Source of the DNA: an uncultured Acidobacteriia bacterium
GTDB taxonomy: Bacteria > Acidobacteriota > Terriglobia > Bryobacterales > Bryobacteraceae
DNA: 64,000 nucleotides
Reading direction: 5' to 3'
Assembly (NCBI GenBank): GCA_903875575.1
Contig: CAIQWJ010000052.1
Location: forward strand, 62,001 to 126,000
Of the stretch, positions 7,827 through 15,408 are shown in pieces. How positions within the stretch are numbered: position 1 is the stretch's first letter; each line of letters starts with the position of its first letter. The notes beneath the pieces are model-generated. The model was not told where the DNA came from. It ran no database searches and saw only the letters and a program-made list of their open reading frames with translations. A program made the position numbers and the translations under genes.

Positions 7827-8339
7827 CTACAGATGAGACGACAGATCCTGAATCATCTGCGGCGAAGACCAGGGCTGCGAAGAAATAAATTTTTCGATGA
7901 CCTTGCCGTTGCGGTCAATCAGATAGCTCTCCGGGTACTGCACGGTTCCGTAGGAGAGATTGATCTTCTCTTCGGGATCGCGGGCTGTCGGATAGGCCAG
8001 CGGCGAACGCGCCAGGAAGTCCTTATAGAGCTTTTCGTCCTTGTCGACGCTGACGCCGAGCACCACCAGCCCCTTGGGGCCGAGTTGCCGCGCCATTTGA
8101 TTGAGGCTGGGAATCTCTTCAATGCAGGTGCCACACCACGTGGCCCAGAAATTCAGCAGCAGCACTTTGCCGCCGAAGTCTTTGACCGTGACGGTCTTGC
8201 CGGCGTCGGTCGTAATGGTGAAATCTGGCGCCGAATCACCGGCGTTGATGATGGTTTCGTGCAGCTGATTGTAGAGAGCGCCGCAGAACGCGATCAGCAT
8301 CAGCGCGAGTGCGGCCTGGAGGATTCGGTCGGCTTTCAT
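7827..8339 (-). CDS. TlpA/ResA-type thiol-disulfide oxidoreductase
   Basis: 170 residues. An uncleaved signal anchor (ILQAALALMLIAFCGALY, about residues 6-23) places a thioredoxin fold outside the cytoplasmic membrane. The redox site is WATWCGTCIEEIP, a CxxC motif at about residues 69-72, and YPESYLIDRNGKV carries the cis-proline-region pattern of the fold. Such proteins reduce disulfides in periplasmic apo-cytochromes or other partners. It ends six bases before glcD starts, on the same strand, so the two are probably cotranscribed. The specific partner is unknown. Confidence 0.85.
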   Translation of the reverse strand: MKADRILQAALALMLIAFCGALYNQLHETIINAGDSAPDFTITTDAGKTVTVKDFGGKVLLLNFWATWCGTCIEEIPSLNQMARQLGPKGLVVLGVSVDKDEKLYKDFLARSPLAYPTARDPEEKINLSYGTVQYPESYLIDRNGKVIEKFISSQPWSSPQMIQDLSSHL

Positions 8340-8351
8340 CGGAGTACCCTT

Positions 8352-8357
8352 TATAAT
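8352..8357 (+). promoter_or_regulatory. candidate -10 box for the pterin operon
   Basis: A perfect TATAAT lies 35 bases before the first pterin gene start (8393), in the gap between divergent genes. No good -35 hexamer is seen at the right spacing. The reverse strand reads ATTATA here, so the same site could serve the divergent TlpA gene. Confidence 0.35.
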
Positions 8358-8392
8358 TCTATTGGATCGTGCACGATGGCGCTCTGAACGAA

Positions 8393-8809
8393 ATGATCAT
8401 TTCCAAAAAAGTCGAATTCTCGGCATCTCACATCTGCCGCTCACCGAAACTGAGCGACGCGGAGAACGAACGAATTTACGGGGCAGCGGCGAACCCGCTC
8501 AGCCACGGGCATAACTACATCGTGGAGGTCGCCATTGAGGGCGAACCTGAGCCCGTGACAGGCATGATTCTGGACCTCAAGCGCCTAAAAGAGGTCCTGG
8601 AGGAAAGGGTCCTGTCGGTATACGACCACCGACTGCTCAACCGCGAGATCGCTGTCTTCGAGACCCTGGTGCCGACCGTGGAAAACATCGCCATCGATAT
8701 CTGGAATCGCCTTAAAGGCCATATCGACCCCACCGGGCGCGCCCGCCTGTACTCCGTGCGCGTGCACGAAACGAATGAGTTGTTTGTGGAATACCGGGGC
8801 GGGCGGTAA
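8393..8809 (+). CDS. 6-pyruvoyl-tetrahydropterin synthase-like paralog A (Cys-less)
   Basis: 138 residues from ATG 8393 (a GTG at 8369 is also in frame). Tunnel-fold family member. The zinc ligands are present: His13 in FSASH, His38 and His40 in SHGHNY. The Asp78-His79 dyad is present in VYDHRLLN, and the pterin-anchoring Glu in VHETNELFVEY. The catalytic Cys expected in the YGKCNNP motif is missing: this protein reads YGAAANP, with Ala32 at the Cys position. It overlaps the next gene by one base, and folE follows. Family reactions act on 7,8-dihydroneopterin triphosphate, to 6-pyruvoyl- or 6-carboxytetrahydropterin. Alone it should be inactive or altered. Confidence 0.85.
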   Translation: MIISKKVEFSASHICRSPKLSDAENERIYGAAANPLSHGHNYIVEVAIEGEPEPVTGMILDLKRLKEVLEERVLSVYDHRLLNREIAVFETLVPTVENIAIDIWNRLKGHIDPTGRARLYSVRVHETNELFVEYRGGR

Positions 8810-9234
8810 TGGTCCACCTTTCCCGCAAATACGGGTTTTACGCCGCACACCGTCTGCACTCCCACCAGCTCAGCGACGCCGAGAACCGCGCCGTCTACGG
8901 AAAGTGCAATAATCCGAACGGACACGGGCATAATTATGAGGTGGAAATCACGGTGTTTGGCCCTGTGGACGGCGTGACCGGCCGGGCCGTGGATCTGGCG
9001 GTGCTGGACTCGCTGGCAGCGCGGGAGATTCTCGAGCCATTCCGCTATCGCAATCTGAATGAAGAGGTTGCGGCTTTCAAATCCGGGGTACCCACCACGG
9101 AGAACCTCACTTTTGAGATAGACCGAAGGCTGCGCAACGCCTGGAGTGAAACATTTCCCACGGGCTTGCCGAAGCTCGAAAAAATCCGCATCTGGGAGAC
9201 GGAACGAAACATCTGTGAAGTTGGCGGCCTATGA
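8809..9234 (+). CDS. 6-pyruvoyl-tetrahydropterin synthase-like paralog B (Asp-His-less)
   Basis: 141 residues. The zinc ligands His14 (FYAAH), His39 and His41 (GHGHNY) are present, and the catalytic Cys33 sits in the textbook motif [14 protein letters not shown]. The Asp-His dyad is lost: the region aligned to LDHKNLN reads FRYRNLN, so Arg79-Tyr80 replace Asp-His. The pterin Glu appears kept in IWETERN. The gene starts within the stop of paralog A (TAATG) and overlaps folE by four bases, so all three are tightly coupled. Together with paralog A it supplies a full set of catalytic residues. Confidence 0.88.
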   Translation: MVHLSRKYGFYAAHRLHSHQLSDAENRAVYGKCNNPNGHGHNYEVEITVFGPVDGVTGRAVDLAVLDSLAAREILEPFRYRNLNEEVAAFKSGVPTTENLTFEIDRRLRNAWSETFPTGLPKLEKIRIWETERNICEVGGL

Positions 9235-9818
9235 ACCGAAAACGAGCTGTGGTGAAAGTAATGCCTGCGAAGCCAATCGCCCCGCTGATCAGCGGCGTGC
9301 TGGAGGCGATCGGCGAAAACCCGGCGCGCGACGGCCTGCAGCGCACTCCTGAGCGCGTGGAAAAGGCGCTGCGTTTCCTGACCAGCGGTTACACCGAAGA
9401 TGTAGCCAAGGTCGTCAACGGTGCCATCTACGAAGTGAAGTACGACGAGATGGTGATCGTGAAAGACATCGAGTTTTACAGCATGTGCGAGCACCATATG
9501 CTGCCGTTTTTCGGCAAGATGCACATCGCGTATATCGCCCGGAATAAGGTCATCGGGCTGAGCAAACTGCCGCGAATCGTGGACATCTTCGCGCGCCGCC
9601 TCCAGATCCAGGAACGCCTGACGCAGGAAGTGGCGCAGTGCATTCAGGACATGCTCGACCCGCTCGGCGTGGGCGTGATCGCCGAGGCGCAGCATTTCTG
9701 CATGATGATGCGCGGCGTGGAAAAGCAGCACTCCGGCACCGTGACCAGCACGATGCTGGGCGCGTTCCGCAAGAACAAAGAGACCCGGAACGAGTTTCTG
9801 TCGCTGGTACGAAAGTAA
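9231..9818 (+). CDS. folE: GTP cyclohydrolase I
   Basis: 195 residues, normal length for type I GTP cyclohydrolase, with start ATG 9231 overlapping the previous stop. Zinc-site motifs are clear: [18 protein letters not shown] (Cys and His ligands, residues about 84-101) and [15 protein letters not shown] (second Cys ligand). The enzyme converts GTP to 7,8-dihydroneopterin triphosphate in the cytoplasm. Its position behind two pterin-synthase paralogs suggests a dedicated route to a tetrahydropterin or 6-carboxytetrahydropterin (queuosine type) rather than folate alone; no queC, queE or folB is adjacent. Confidence 0.96.
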   Translation: MNRKRAVVKVMPAKPIAPLISGVLEAIGENPARDGLQRTPERVEKALRFLTSGYTEDVAKVVNGAIYEVKYDEMVIVKDIEFYSMCEHHMLPFFGKMHIAYIARNKVIGLSKLPRIVDIFARRLQIQERLTQEVAQCIQDMLDPLGVGVIAEAQHFCMMMRGVEKQHSGTVTSTMLGAFRKNKETRNEFLSLVRK

Positions 9819-9822
9819 GGCC

Positions 9823-10971
9823 TCAGCGGGCAGCAAGCGCTTCCGCAGGCTCTGCGGCCTTCGTCACAACTGGCGCGGCCTTCCGCCGCCGTCCGTACCA
9901 CCAGATCAGAATTCCGCTCACGAACAGCACAGGTGTCAGCAGCCCCGCCACAGCGGACAGTGCCCGAAACGGCAGACCGCCCCACTCGTCGTAATGCAGA
10001 CCAGCCATCGCCTGAACGAACCGGTTGGAGCCGGAGCGGTCGGCATACTTATCCACCAGTTGCACCTGCGCCTTGCCGCGCGAGATATAAACGACATTGT
10101 TGCCAAGCGATCGGAAATCACCCGGACGCCACATGCGAACCGTCACGGTGCCATTCCCGTCCGGCATACGAATCTCCCGGACAAGCCCGTCCGGCAGCGC
10201 ATTGTGTGCCGCAGCCATCAGATCGGCAAACCCGGCCTGCGCCGGTGCTTCCGCCTGCTTCTCTTTCTTAGCCGTCTTCGGCGCTTTCACAGGCCGGACA
10301 TCCTCCGGCGCTCCGGCGACTGCCGTTAGCATCCCTTTCATGGTCTGCGGATAGCAGAGCCACAAACCTGTATATGCCTCCACCGCCAGCAGGCACGCCG
10401 CGATGATCCCGACGGCCCGATGCAGTTCCCTCGGCGTCCGCTTTGAGAAACGCGGTGTTATCGCAAAGGCCGTCCGCAGATTCGGCTTCGTCAGCAGCCA
10501 CACGAGAAGCCCTGTAATGCCACTCACCAGCATCGCGATCCCGATCGCGCCCGCCCAGCTCCGTCCCGTGTTTCCGTTCAGAAGATTGTGGTGCAGGTCG
10601 ACGGCCCAGTCCATCCATGCGAGGTTGACCGTTCCGAGCACGCGGCCCGCACACGCATCATAGATCACGTGCTGGTAGATCGTCGGGGTTCCGGTGATCA
10701 TGCGGAAGTGATAGCGCGTGTCGTCACCATAGGGGCCGTACACCCGATTGATCGCAGTATGCGTTGTAGCCGTCACGTCCTGCGCCGCGCGGTTCCAGTC
10801 CGTATTGACGCAGTTGCCAATCTGCGGCGATGCGGGTGAGAGCCAGCCGGCAATCTGAGGACGCAACGCCACCACGCCCCCCGTGAAGCCCATCAGACTG
10901 ATAAAGACTCCGGTTATCAACCCGAGCCACAAGTGGGCGAAGACCACGACTTTCCGCAATGAAGACTTCAT
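9823..10971 (-). CDS. PepSY-associated transmembrane protein
   Basis: 382 residues. Four membrane segments in the PepSY-TM (PiuB-like) arrangement: an N-terminal one in VVVFAHLWLGLITGVFISLM, one around AGAIGIAMLVSGITGLLVWL, one around AVGIIAACLLAVEAYTGLWL, and a C-terminal one in LSAVAGLLTPVLFVSGILIW followed by a basic YGRRRKAAP tail. Periplasmic PepSY-like regions lie between. Family members are linked to iron or siderophore handling and membrane reductase activity, but the biochemical role is unproven. It is convergent with folE (four-base gap). No iron-box operator was recognised in the 130 bases upstream. Confidence 0.85.
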   Translation of the reverse strand: MKSSLRKVVVFAHLWLGLITGVFISLMGFTGGVVALRPQIAGWLSPASPQIGNCVNTDWNRAAQDVTATTHTAINRVYGPYGDDTRYHFRMITGTPTIYQHVIYDACAGRVLGTVNLAWMDWAVDLHHNLLNGNTGRSWAGAIGIAMLVSGITGLLVWLLTKPNLRTAFAITPRFSKRTPRELHRAVGIIAACLLAVEAYTGLWLCYPQTMKGMLTAVAGAPEDVRPVKAPKTAKKEKQAEAPAQAGFADLMAAAHNALPDGLVREIRMPDGNGTVTVRMWRPGDFRSLGNNVVYISRGKAQVQLVDKYADRSGSNRFVQAMAGLHYDEWGGLPFRALSAVAGLLTPVLFVSGILIWWYGRRRKAAPVVTKAAEPAEALAAR

Positions 10972-11103
10972 CGTGTCAAACTATCAGCGCCTTGTTGATT
11001 CCCGGTTACAATCACCCGTTGTTTGTGTGAATTTGTCAATGAGGCGGAACCATGGCACCTGGCGTCCGTCTATCACTGCACCATGGCCGCTATATTAGTG
11101 AAG

Positions 11104-11913
11104 ATGCGCATTTCCCGTACCATCGCTGGGTTGGCCCTGTTGGCCGGAGCCGTTACCACTCAGGCCTCCATGATTCCGCTGTCTCATCTTGAAGCTGCCA
11201 CGGTGGCGATCTTTCAGGACTACACTACAAAATTCGAACAGCAGGTCTCTTTGGCATTCACCAACAGCGGCAAACTGTGGATCGATGACGACCACACCTC
11301 CCGGCACAAAGACTTCGACGCCGGCAAGCCGATCGTGCAGGCTCGCGAGAACGCGGACATCCACAACGGGAGCATCCACCACTACTCCGGCACCATCCGT
11401 GTTCCCGGCGCAACTATCGAGCATGTCCGCCACGTCATGGAAGACTATCCTTCCTACACGAGCTACTTTAAGCCCGACGTAGCCCGCGGCACCGGCGTGC
11501 TGCAGCCCGACAGCAAGCCGAACGACGATCATTACAAATCGCGCCTGTTTCTGACGGAATCCACCATTTGGGTGGACGTCGCCTATGACGCGCAATACGA
11601 CAGCCACTTCATGCGGCTGGACGCCAATCGCTGGGTGTCCCGCTCCACTACGCTGAGCATTCGCGAACTGCTGGACGCGAAAAAGCTCGACGGCGGGCTG
11701 TTTCCTGAAGGCGAAGACCACGGCTTTCTGTGGCGCACCAACAACTACTGGTTTGCGCGCGAACGCGATGGCGGACTGGATCTCCAGGTGGACAGCATGA
11801 CGCTTTCCCGTACCACGCCCATCGGCTTCGGCTGGTGGGGCAACAAGCGCACCCACGATGCGGTGGACAAGATGCTGCGCGATACCAAGGCCGCCATCGA
11901 AAGCGTCCGCTGA
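11104..11913 (+). CDS. secreted START/SRPBCC-like protein
   Basis: 269 residues from ATG 11104, chosen because it gives a clean signal peptide (ISRTIAGLALLAGAVTTQA). The mature part contains VPGATIEHVRHVMEDYPSYT (about residues 103-122), a segment typical of START-like lipid-binding folds in which a substrate-entry helix precedes a beta-sheet, and it ends with a long helix (DAVDKMLRDTKAAIESV). It probably binds a hydrophobic ligand or acts in the periplasm. No catalytic motif is seen. The gene stands alone between divergent PepSY and the tandem TPR genes. Confidence 0.6.
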   Translation: MRISRTIAGLALLAGAVTTQASMIPLSHLEAATVAIFQDYTTKFEQQVSLAFTNSGKLWIDDDHTSRHKDFDAGKPIVQARENADIHNGSIHHYSGTIRVPGATIEHVRHVMEDYPSYTSYFKPDVARGTGVLQPDSKPNDDHYKSRLFLTESTIWVDVAYDAQYDSHFMRLDANRWVSRSTTLSIRELLDAKKLDGGLFPEGEDHGFLWRTNNYWFARERDGGLDLQVDSMTLSRTTPIGFGWWGNKRTHDAVDKMLRDTKAAIESVR

Positions 11914-12000
11914 GCCCACCGCGGGCCCAAAGCATTTTCCTCGTCAGTTTGTGTCATAATTAGGGCACAATTTTTTCCTTATGCAGGGGGGAGGATGGCT

Positions 12001-13266
12001 ATGAAACTCGCATTTCGGTTTCTTCTGGCAATCGCAATCAGTCTTGGCTGCGCGTTGGCCCAGAAAGGGGGTGGCACCACAACAGGTGGCACCACCGGCG
12101 GAACAACAGGTGGCACCACAACAGGTGGCAGCACCGGCGGAACAACAACCGGCGGCACAACGGGCAGCACGACCGGCACCGGCACTACGAATAATCCAAC
12201 CGCGCTTCCCGCACAGACGCCCACACCCGCCACTGCGACTCCGGCACCTCCCCGGCAGATCTATCTTTCCGGCACCGTCATGGTCGACGATGGCTCGCCG
12301 CTTCCAGGCGGCGTCAATATCCAAACGGTCTGCGGCACCCAGCAGCGAAATGTCGCGCACACCAGTCAGTCGGGCGATTTCGGATTCCAGTGGTATTCCA
12401 CCTCCGGGACTGTGTTTGAAGATGCCTCGCAAAACGGTTTGCCTGGCAACAACTCCGGTCTCATGAGTTCCACTTCGACCAACAGCTCGAGCAGCCAGAG
12501 TGGAAGCAGCCGCATTAGCGATCCGCTTTCTGGTTGCGATTTGCGGGCTGAAGCTTCCGGTTACACCTCCTCTCGAGTCAGTCTGTCGAATCGCTCGCAA
12601 TTCGAGGATTTCGATATCGGCACCATCGTGCTGCACCGGATCAACGGCCACGAAGGAACATCGGTCAGTTCCCTCTCTCTGAAGGCTCCCAGGGAAGCAG
12701 TGAAGAGCTTCGAGAAGGGCACCGAACTGACCAGGGCGAATAAGACCGCCGAAGCCGCCGTGAGCTACCGCAAAGCGGTGACGGTGTATCCGCAATATGC
12801 CGATGCGTGGCTGGCGCTCGGCCTGGCGGAAGGCAAACTCGGTAATCAGGATACATCCCGCGACGCCTTCGAACACGCCATGACGCTCGATGACAAGCTG
12901 GCCGGCCCGTGGCAGGAACTGGGCTACATGGCGTCTGACCAATCGAAGTGGGCGGACGCGGCGCGCTATCTGGATACGGCGGTTCGGCTGGACCCGATCG
13001 GATCGCCGAAGGCCTGGTACTTCAACGCACTGGCAAACTACAACCTGGGCAAGTTCGACATCTCCGAGCGCAGTGTGCGGAACGAGATGAAGCTCGACAA
13101 GAACCCGCAGGCACAGTTTCTGCTGGGTATCGTCCTGATCGCAAAAAAGGATCTGCAGGGCGGGGCGGATGCGCTGCGGAATTTCATTGCAGCAGCACCG
13201 AACGCCAACAATATCCAGATGGCGAAGGAACAATTGAGCCAGGTGGAGAGCCGCCTTGGCCGCTAG
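12001..13266 (+). CDS. secreted TPR protein with Thr/Gly linker, paralog 1
   Basis: 421 residues. ATG 12001 is chosen over ATG 11995 because GGGGGGAGG ends at 11994, six bases before it. Signal peptide LAFRFLLAIAISLGCALAQ; then a Thr/Gly-rich low-complexity linker (residues about 22-65, repeats of GGTT and TGG); a beta-rich region opening with IYLSGTVMVDDGSPLPGGVN, resembling a carboxypeptidase-regulatory-like domain; and a C-terminal TPR region (about 225-415, e.g. YPQYADAWLALGLAEGKLGN). It probably works in the periplasm or at the surface as a scaffold. The next gene is a diverged copy, starting inside its last codons. Confidence 0.75.
   Translation: MKLAFRFLLAIAISLGCALAQKGGGTTTGGTTGGTTGGTTTGGSTGGTTTGGTTGSTTGTGTTNNPTALPAQTPTPATATPAPPRQIYLSGTVMVDDGSPLPGGVNIQTVCGTQQRNVAHTSQSGDFGFQWYSTSGTVFEDASQNGLPGNNSGLMSSTSTNSSSSQSGSSRISDPLSGCDLRAEASGYTSSRVSLSNRSQFEDFDIGTIVLHRINGHEGTSVSSLSLKAPREAVKSFEKGTELTRANKTAEAAVSYRKAVTVYPQYADAWLALGLAEGKLGNQDTSRDAFEHAMTLDDKLAGPWQELGYMASDQSKWADAARYLDTAVRLDPIGSPKAWYFNALANYNLGKFDISERSVRNEMKLDKNPQAQFLLGIVLIAKKDLQGGADALRNFIAAAPNANNIQMAKEQLSQVESRLGR
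12067..12185 (+). repeat. degenerate GGTGGCACCACA-type coding microsatellite
   Basis: Imperfect units of the type GGTGGCACCACAACA and ACCGGCGGAACA repeat about eight times and encode the Thr/Gly linker of the TPR protein. Such arrays change length readily by slippage in units that preserve frame. Confidence 0.7.
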
Positions 13267-14437
13267 ACTGGCAAGGCTGCCGGTGATGGCGATGGCGATC
13301 ACGGTCTGCGCGTGGGGGCAGGCCAGTTCGACTACCACGACAACCACAACCTCGTCGACCACTACTTCCACAACCGCCGCTGCAACCACTACTTCCGCGA
13401 CTGCTGCGCCGGTGACCATGGGACCTCTTACCGTTGGCACCAGACCGATTTTTCTTTCGGGCCGGATCATCACGGATAATGGTTTGCCGCTGCCGGGCAG
13501 CATCGACATTCAATCGGTCTGCGCGGGATTGCGGCGAACGATGGCCCGCGCGAATGCCGAGGGCGTGTTCAGCTTCCAGTGGTCGACTACCGCGAACTCT
13601 TACGGGGACGCCTCGCAGATGGTGCGCGCGACGGGCGGCACAAGAGCGGGCTCTCTGACGGGCTCGCAGAACGGCAACCGCGGGCTGGATCCGATCGCGA
13701 GCTGCGAACTGCTGGCAGAGTATCCGGGCTATGCATCGAGCCGCGTGAGTCTTTACGACCGGGCGGGACAGGACACCTGGGATGTGGGCGTTATCGTAAT
13801 GCACATGATTGCGGCCGGCGAAGGCCACACCGTGAGTCTGCTCTCGCTCAAGGCTCCAAAGGACGCGAAGAAGTATTTTGAGAAGGCCACCAATCTTTCG
13901 GCGTCCAACAAACCGGCCGAGGCGATGGATGCGTTCGCCAGCGCGGTGGCGAGCTATCCGGAGTTTGCCGATGCGTGGCTGAGCATGGGCAGAATCCAGT
14001 GGGACATGGGCGACCACGAGGCGGCGCGCGGGTCTTTTAGGCGGGCGATGACACTGGACAACAAGCTCGTCGGTCCATGGCAGGAATTGGGCTTCCTGGC
14101 GTGCGACGACGCGCGCTGGGAAGATGCTGTTCAGTATCTGGATCAGGCGGTGCGACTGGACCCTGTCAATGCAAATGGCCTGTACTACGACGCGTTGGCG
14201 AATTACAACCTGCAGCGGTACGATCATGCGGAGCGCAGCGTGCGGGCTGCGCTGAAACTCGATGGCGCGAAAAATCCGCGAGGGCAGTTTCTGCTGGGTC
14301 TTGTACTGATCGGCCGCAAAGACCCGGTGAGCGCGATTGAGGCGTTGCGGAACTACATTGCAACGGCTCCGGAAAAAGTGGACCTCACGCTGGCGCGGAA
14401 ACAACTGGCGCGGCTGGAGACCACGCTGCACCGATAG
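13256..14437 (+). CDS. secreted TPR protein, paralog 2
   Basis: 393 residues from TTG 13256, overlapping the previous stop by 11 bases with GGTGGAG upstream; this start gives a full signal peptide (LARLPVMAMAITVCAWGQA), whereas ATG 13286 would cut it. After a Ser/Thr/Ala-rich linker comes IFLSGRIITDNGLPLPGSID, parallel to paralog 1, and a TPR region (YPEFADAWLSMGRIQWDMG; DDARWEDAVQYLDQAVRLDP). The order of elements equals that of the upstream gene, so this is a tandem duplication. The overlap suggests coupled translation and joint function. Role unknown. Confidence 0.75.
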   Translation: MAARLARLPVMAMAITVCAWGQASSTTTTTTTSSTTTSTTAAATTTSATAAPVTMGPLTVGTRPIFLSGRIITDNGLPLPGSIDIQSVCAGLRRTMARANAEGVFSFQWSTTANSYGDASQMVRATGGTRAGSLTGSQNGNRGLDPIASCELLAEYPGYASSRVSLYDRAGQDTWDVGVIVMHMIAAGEGHTVSLLSLKAPKDAKKYFEKATNLSASNKPAEAMDAFASAVASYPEFADAWLSMGRIQWDMGDHEAARGSFRRAMTLDNKLVGPWQELGFLACDDARWEDAVQYLDQAVRLDPVNANGLYYDALANYNLQRYDHAERSVRAALKLDGAKNPRGQFLLGLVLIGRKDPVSAIEALRNYIATAPEKVDLTLARKQLARLETTLHR

Positions 14438-14491
14438 AACGTTTGTGACGAGTCCCCACGAACATGCGCGGCCTGGTATAGTGGAAGACAG

Positions 14492-14716
14492 ATGAAGCGC
14501 AGACTTCCAGTGAAGATCGAGCCGGTGGTGGCTCCCGAAATCATCGAGAGCGCACGCCAGTCCCTGAGCATGGAACGGCCAGCCCGCGCGGCGAAATGCG
14601 TCGTCTGCGGCGACCAGGCCAGCGTGGACCCGACCGAGCAGCTTTGCTGGGTCTGCCGTCGCCTGAAGATCAGCGCGTGGCGCGACGCCGATCATCAGCT
14701 GCCCGCGCAGGAATAG
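14492..14716 (+). CDS. small zinc-ribbon protein
   Basis: 74 residues with two Cys pairs, CVVCGDQ (Cys36, Cys39) and CWVCRRL (Cys52, Cys55), 12 residues apart, typical of a small zinc-ribbon. The N-terminus is basic (MKRRLPVKIEP). No further domain. It could bind nucleic acid or be structural only. It follows the TPR pair by 54 bases in the same direction but has its own possible promoter region. Confidence 0.6.
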   Translation: MKRRLPVKIEPVVAPEIIESARQSLSMERPARAAKCVVCGDQASVDPTEQLCWVCRRLKISAWRDADHQLPAQE

Positions 14717-15408
14717 CTCGGCTCGCCCCGGGCGTCACCGCCAGGAGTCCCTGCCTTGGTCTCCGACCATTGCACGCTTTCGGCCACTTCCTGATCGGCT
14801 GGAGTATCCCTTAATCCGATATTGCTCAGCCGGATCAGCTTCGTCGGCTTTCCATCCTAAACACGGCCATTGACGGAATCGCGAACCGGTGCGGTTCTGT
14901 ATTCACAAGCGCCACACAGAGGCGTCTGCCACCAAACCAGTGAGGTGCGGGCAATTATTTTTCTGTGCCGCTCCTTACATTCGCAGTCCGGTACGTTGCT
15001 GGTTCTGCGGAGGATGGTCGCACTGGCAGGCAGTCAGTTGGCCGGTGTTGTGAAAAAGCTGCTGACGGCGTCGGGTTTTCAGCGGGGTCAGAATGGTTTG
15101 CTGTTCCTCTCAGGAGGAACCTGAATTCCGAAGTTGCGGCGTCAGGCCCGTATGGCAGTAAGGGAATACCTGGCCGCCCCTGAGCGTTGCGCCCGATGGC
15201 AGAGTTTTGAGTACCGCTCCCTCACGGTTACGGCTCGGGAAACGAGTTACGGCGTGGCGCCCACGCCCGACTCGGGGACACTTTCGGGATTCAGGATGAA
15301 TCCTGCCTTCACTGTTCGACTCCGATATGAACCAGATGCACCGAGTCAGGAAACCTGTCCCCCGCATGGGATATTTGGAACTGGAATGATGCGAGGTGAA
15401 GCCGGGCG
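14717..15408. other. 692-base gene-poor stretch, decayed DNA with dispersed repeat
   Basis: No convincing gene on either strand. Open frames here have no start signals or protein-like composition. A stretch near 15178-15260 includes CCGCTCCCTCACGGTTACGG; read on the minus strand it encodes the phrase SRNREGAVL that I recall from many spurious small ORFs in acidobacterial and planctomycete genomes, so it is probably a dispersed intergenic repeat. The rest (14720-15170) looks like decayed coding DNA with no identifiable parent. Confidence 0.4.
15178..15262 (+). repeat. putative dispersed intergenic repeat (RNREGA-type)
   Basis: GC-rich block starting near CCCTGAGCGTTGCGCCCGAT and containing CCGCTCCCTCACGGTTACGG and CGGCTCGGGAAACGAG. 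Recognition is from memory of similar intergenic blocks; only one copy lies in this window, so repetition cannot be shown here. Confidence 0.3.

Noticed and set aside
12061-12190. Short-period repeats as a CRISPR-like array
   Set aside because: No spacers; units are in-frame Thr/Gly codons of a secreted protein.
11944-13509. 521-residue minus-strand frame over the TPR paralogs
   Set aside because: Low-complexity product with Cys/Gly/Ala runs caused by reading the repetitive linker backwards.
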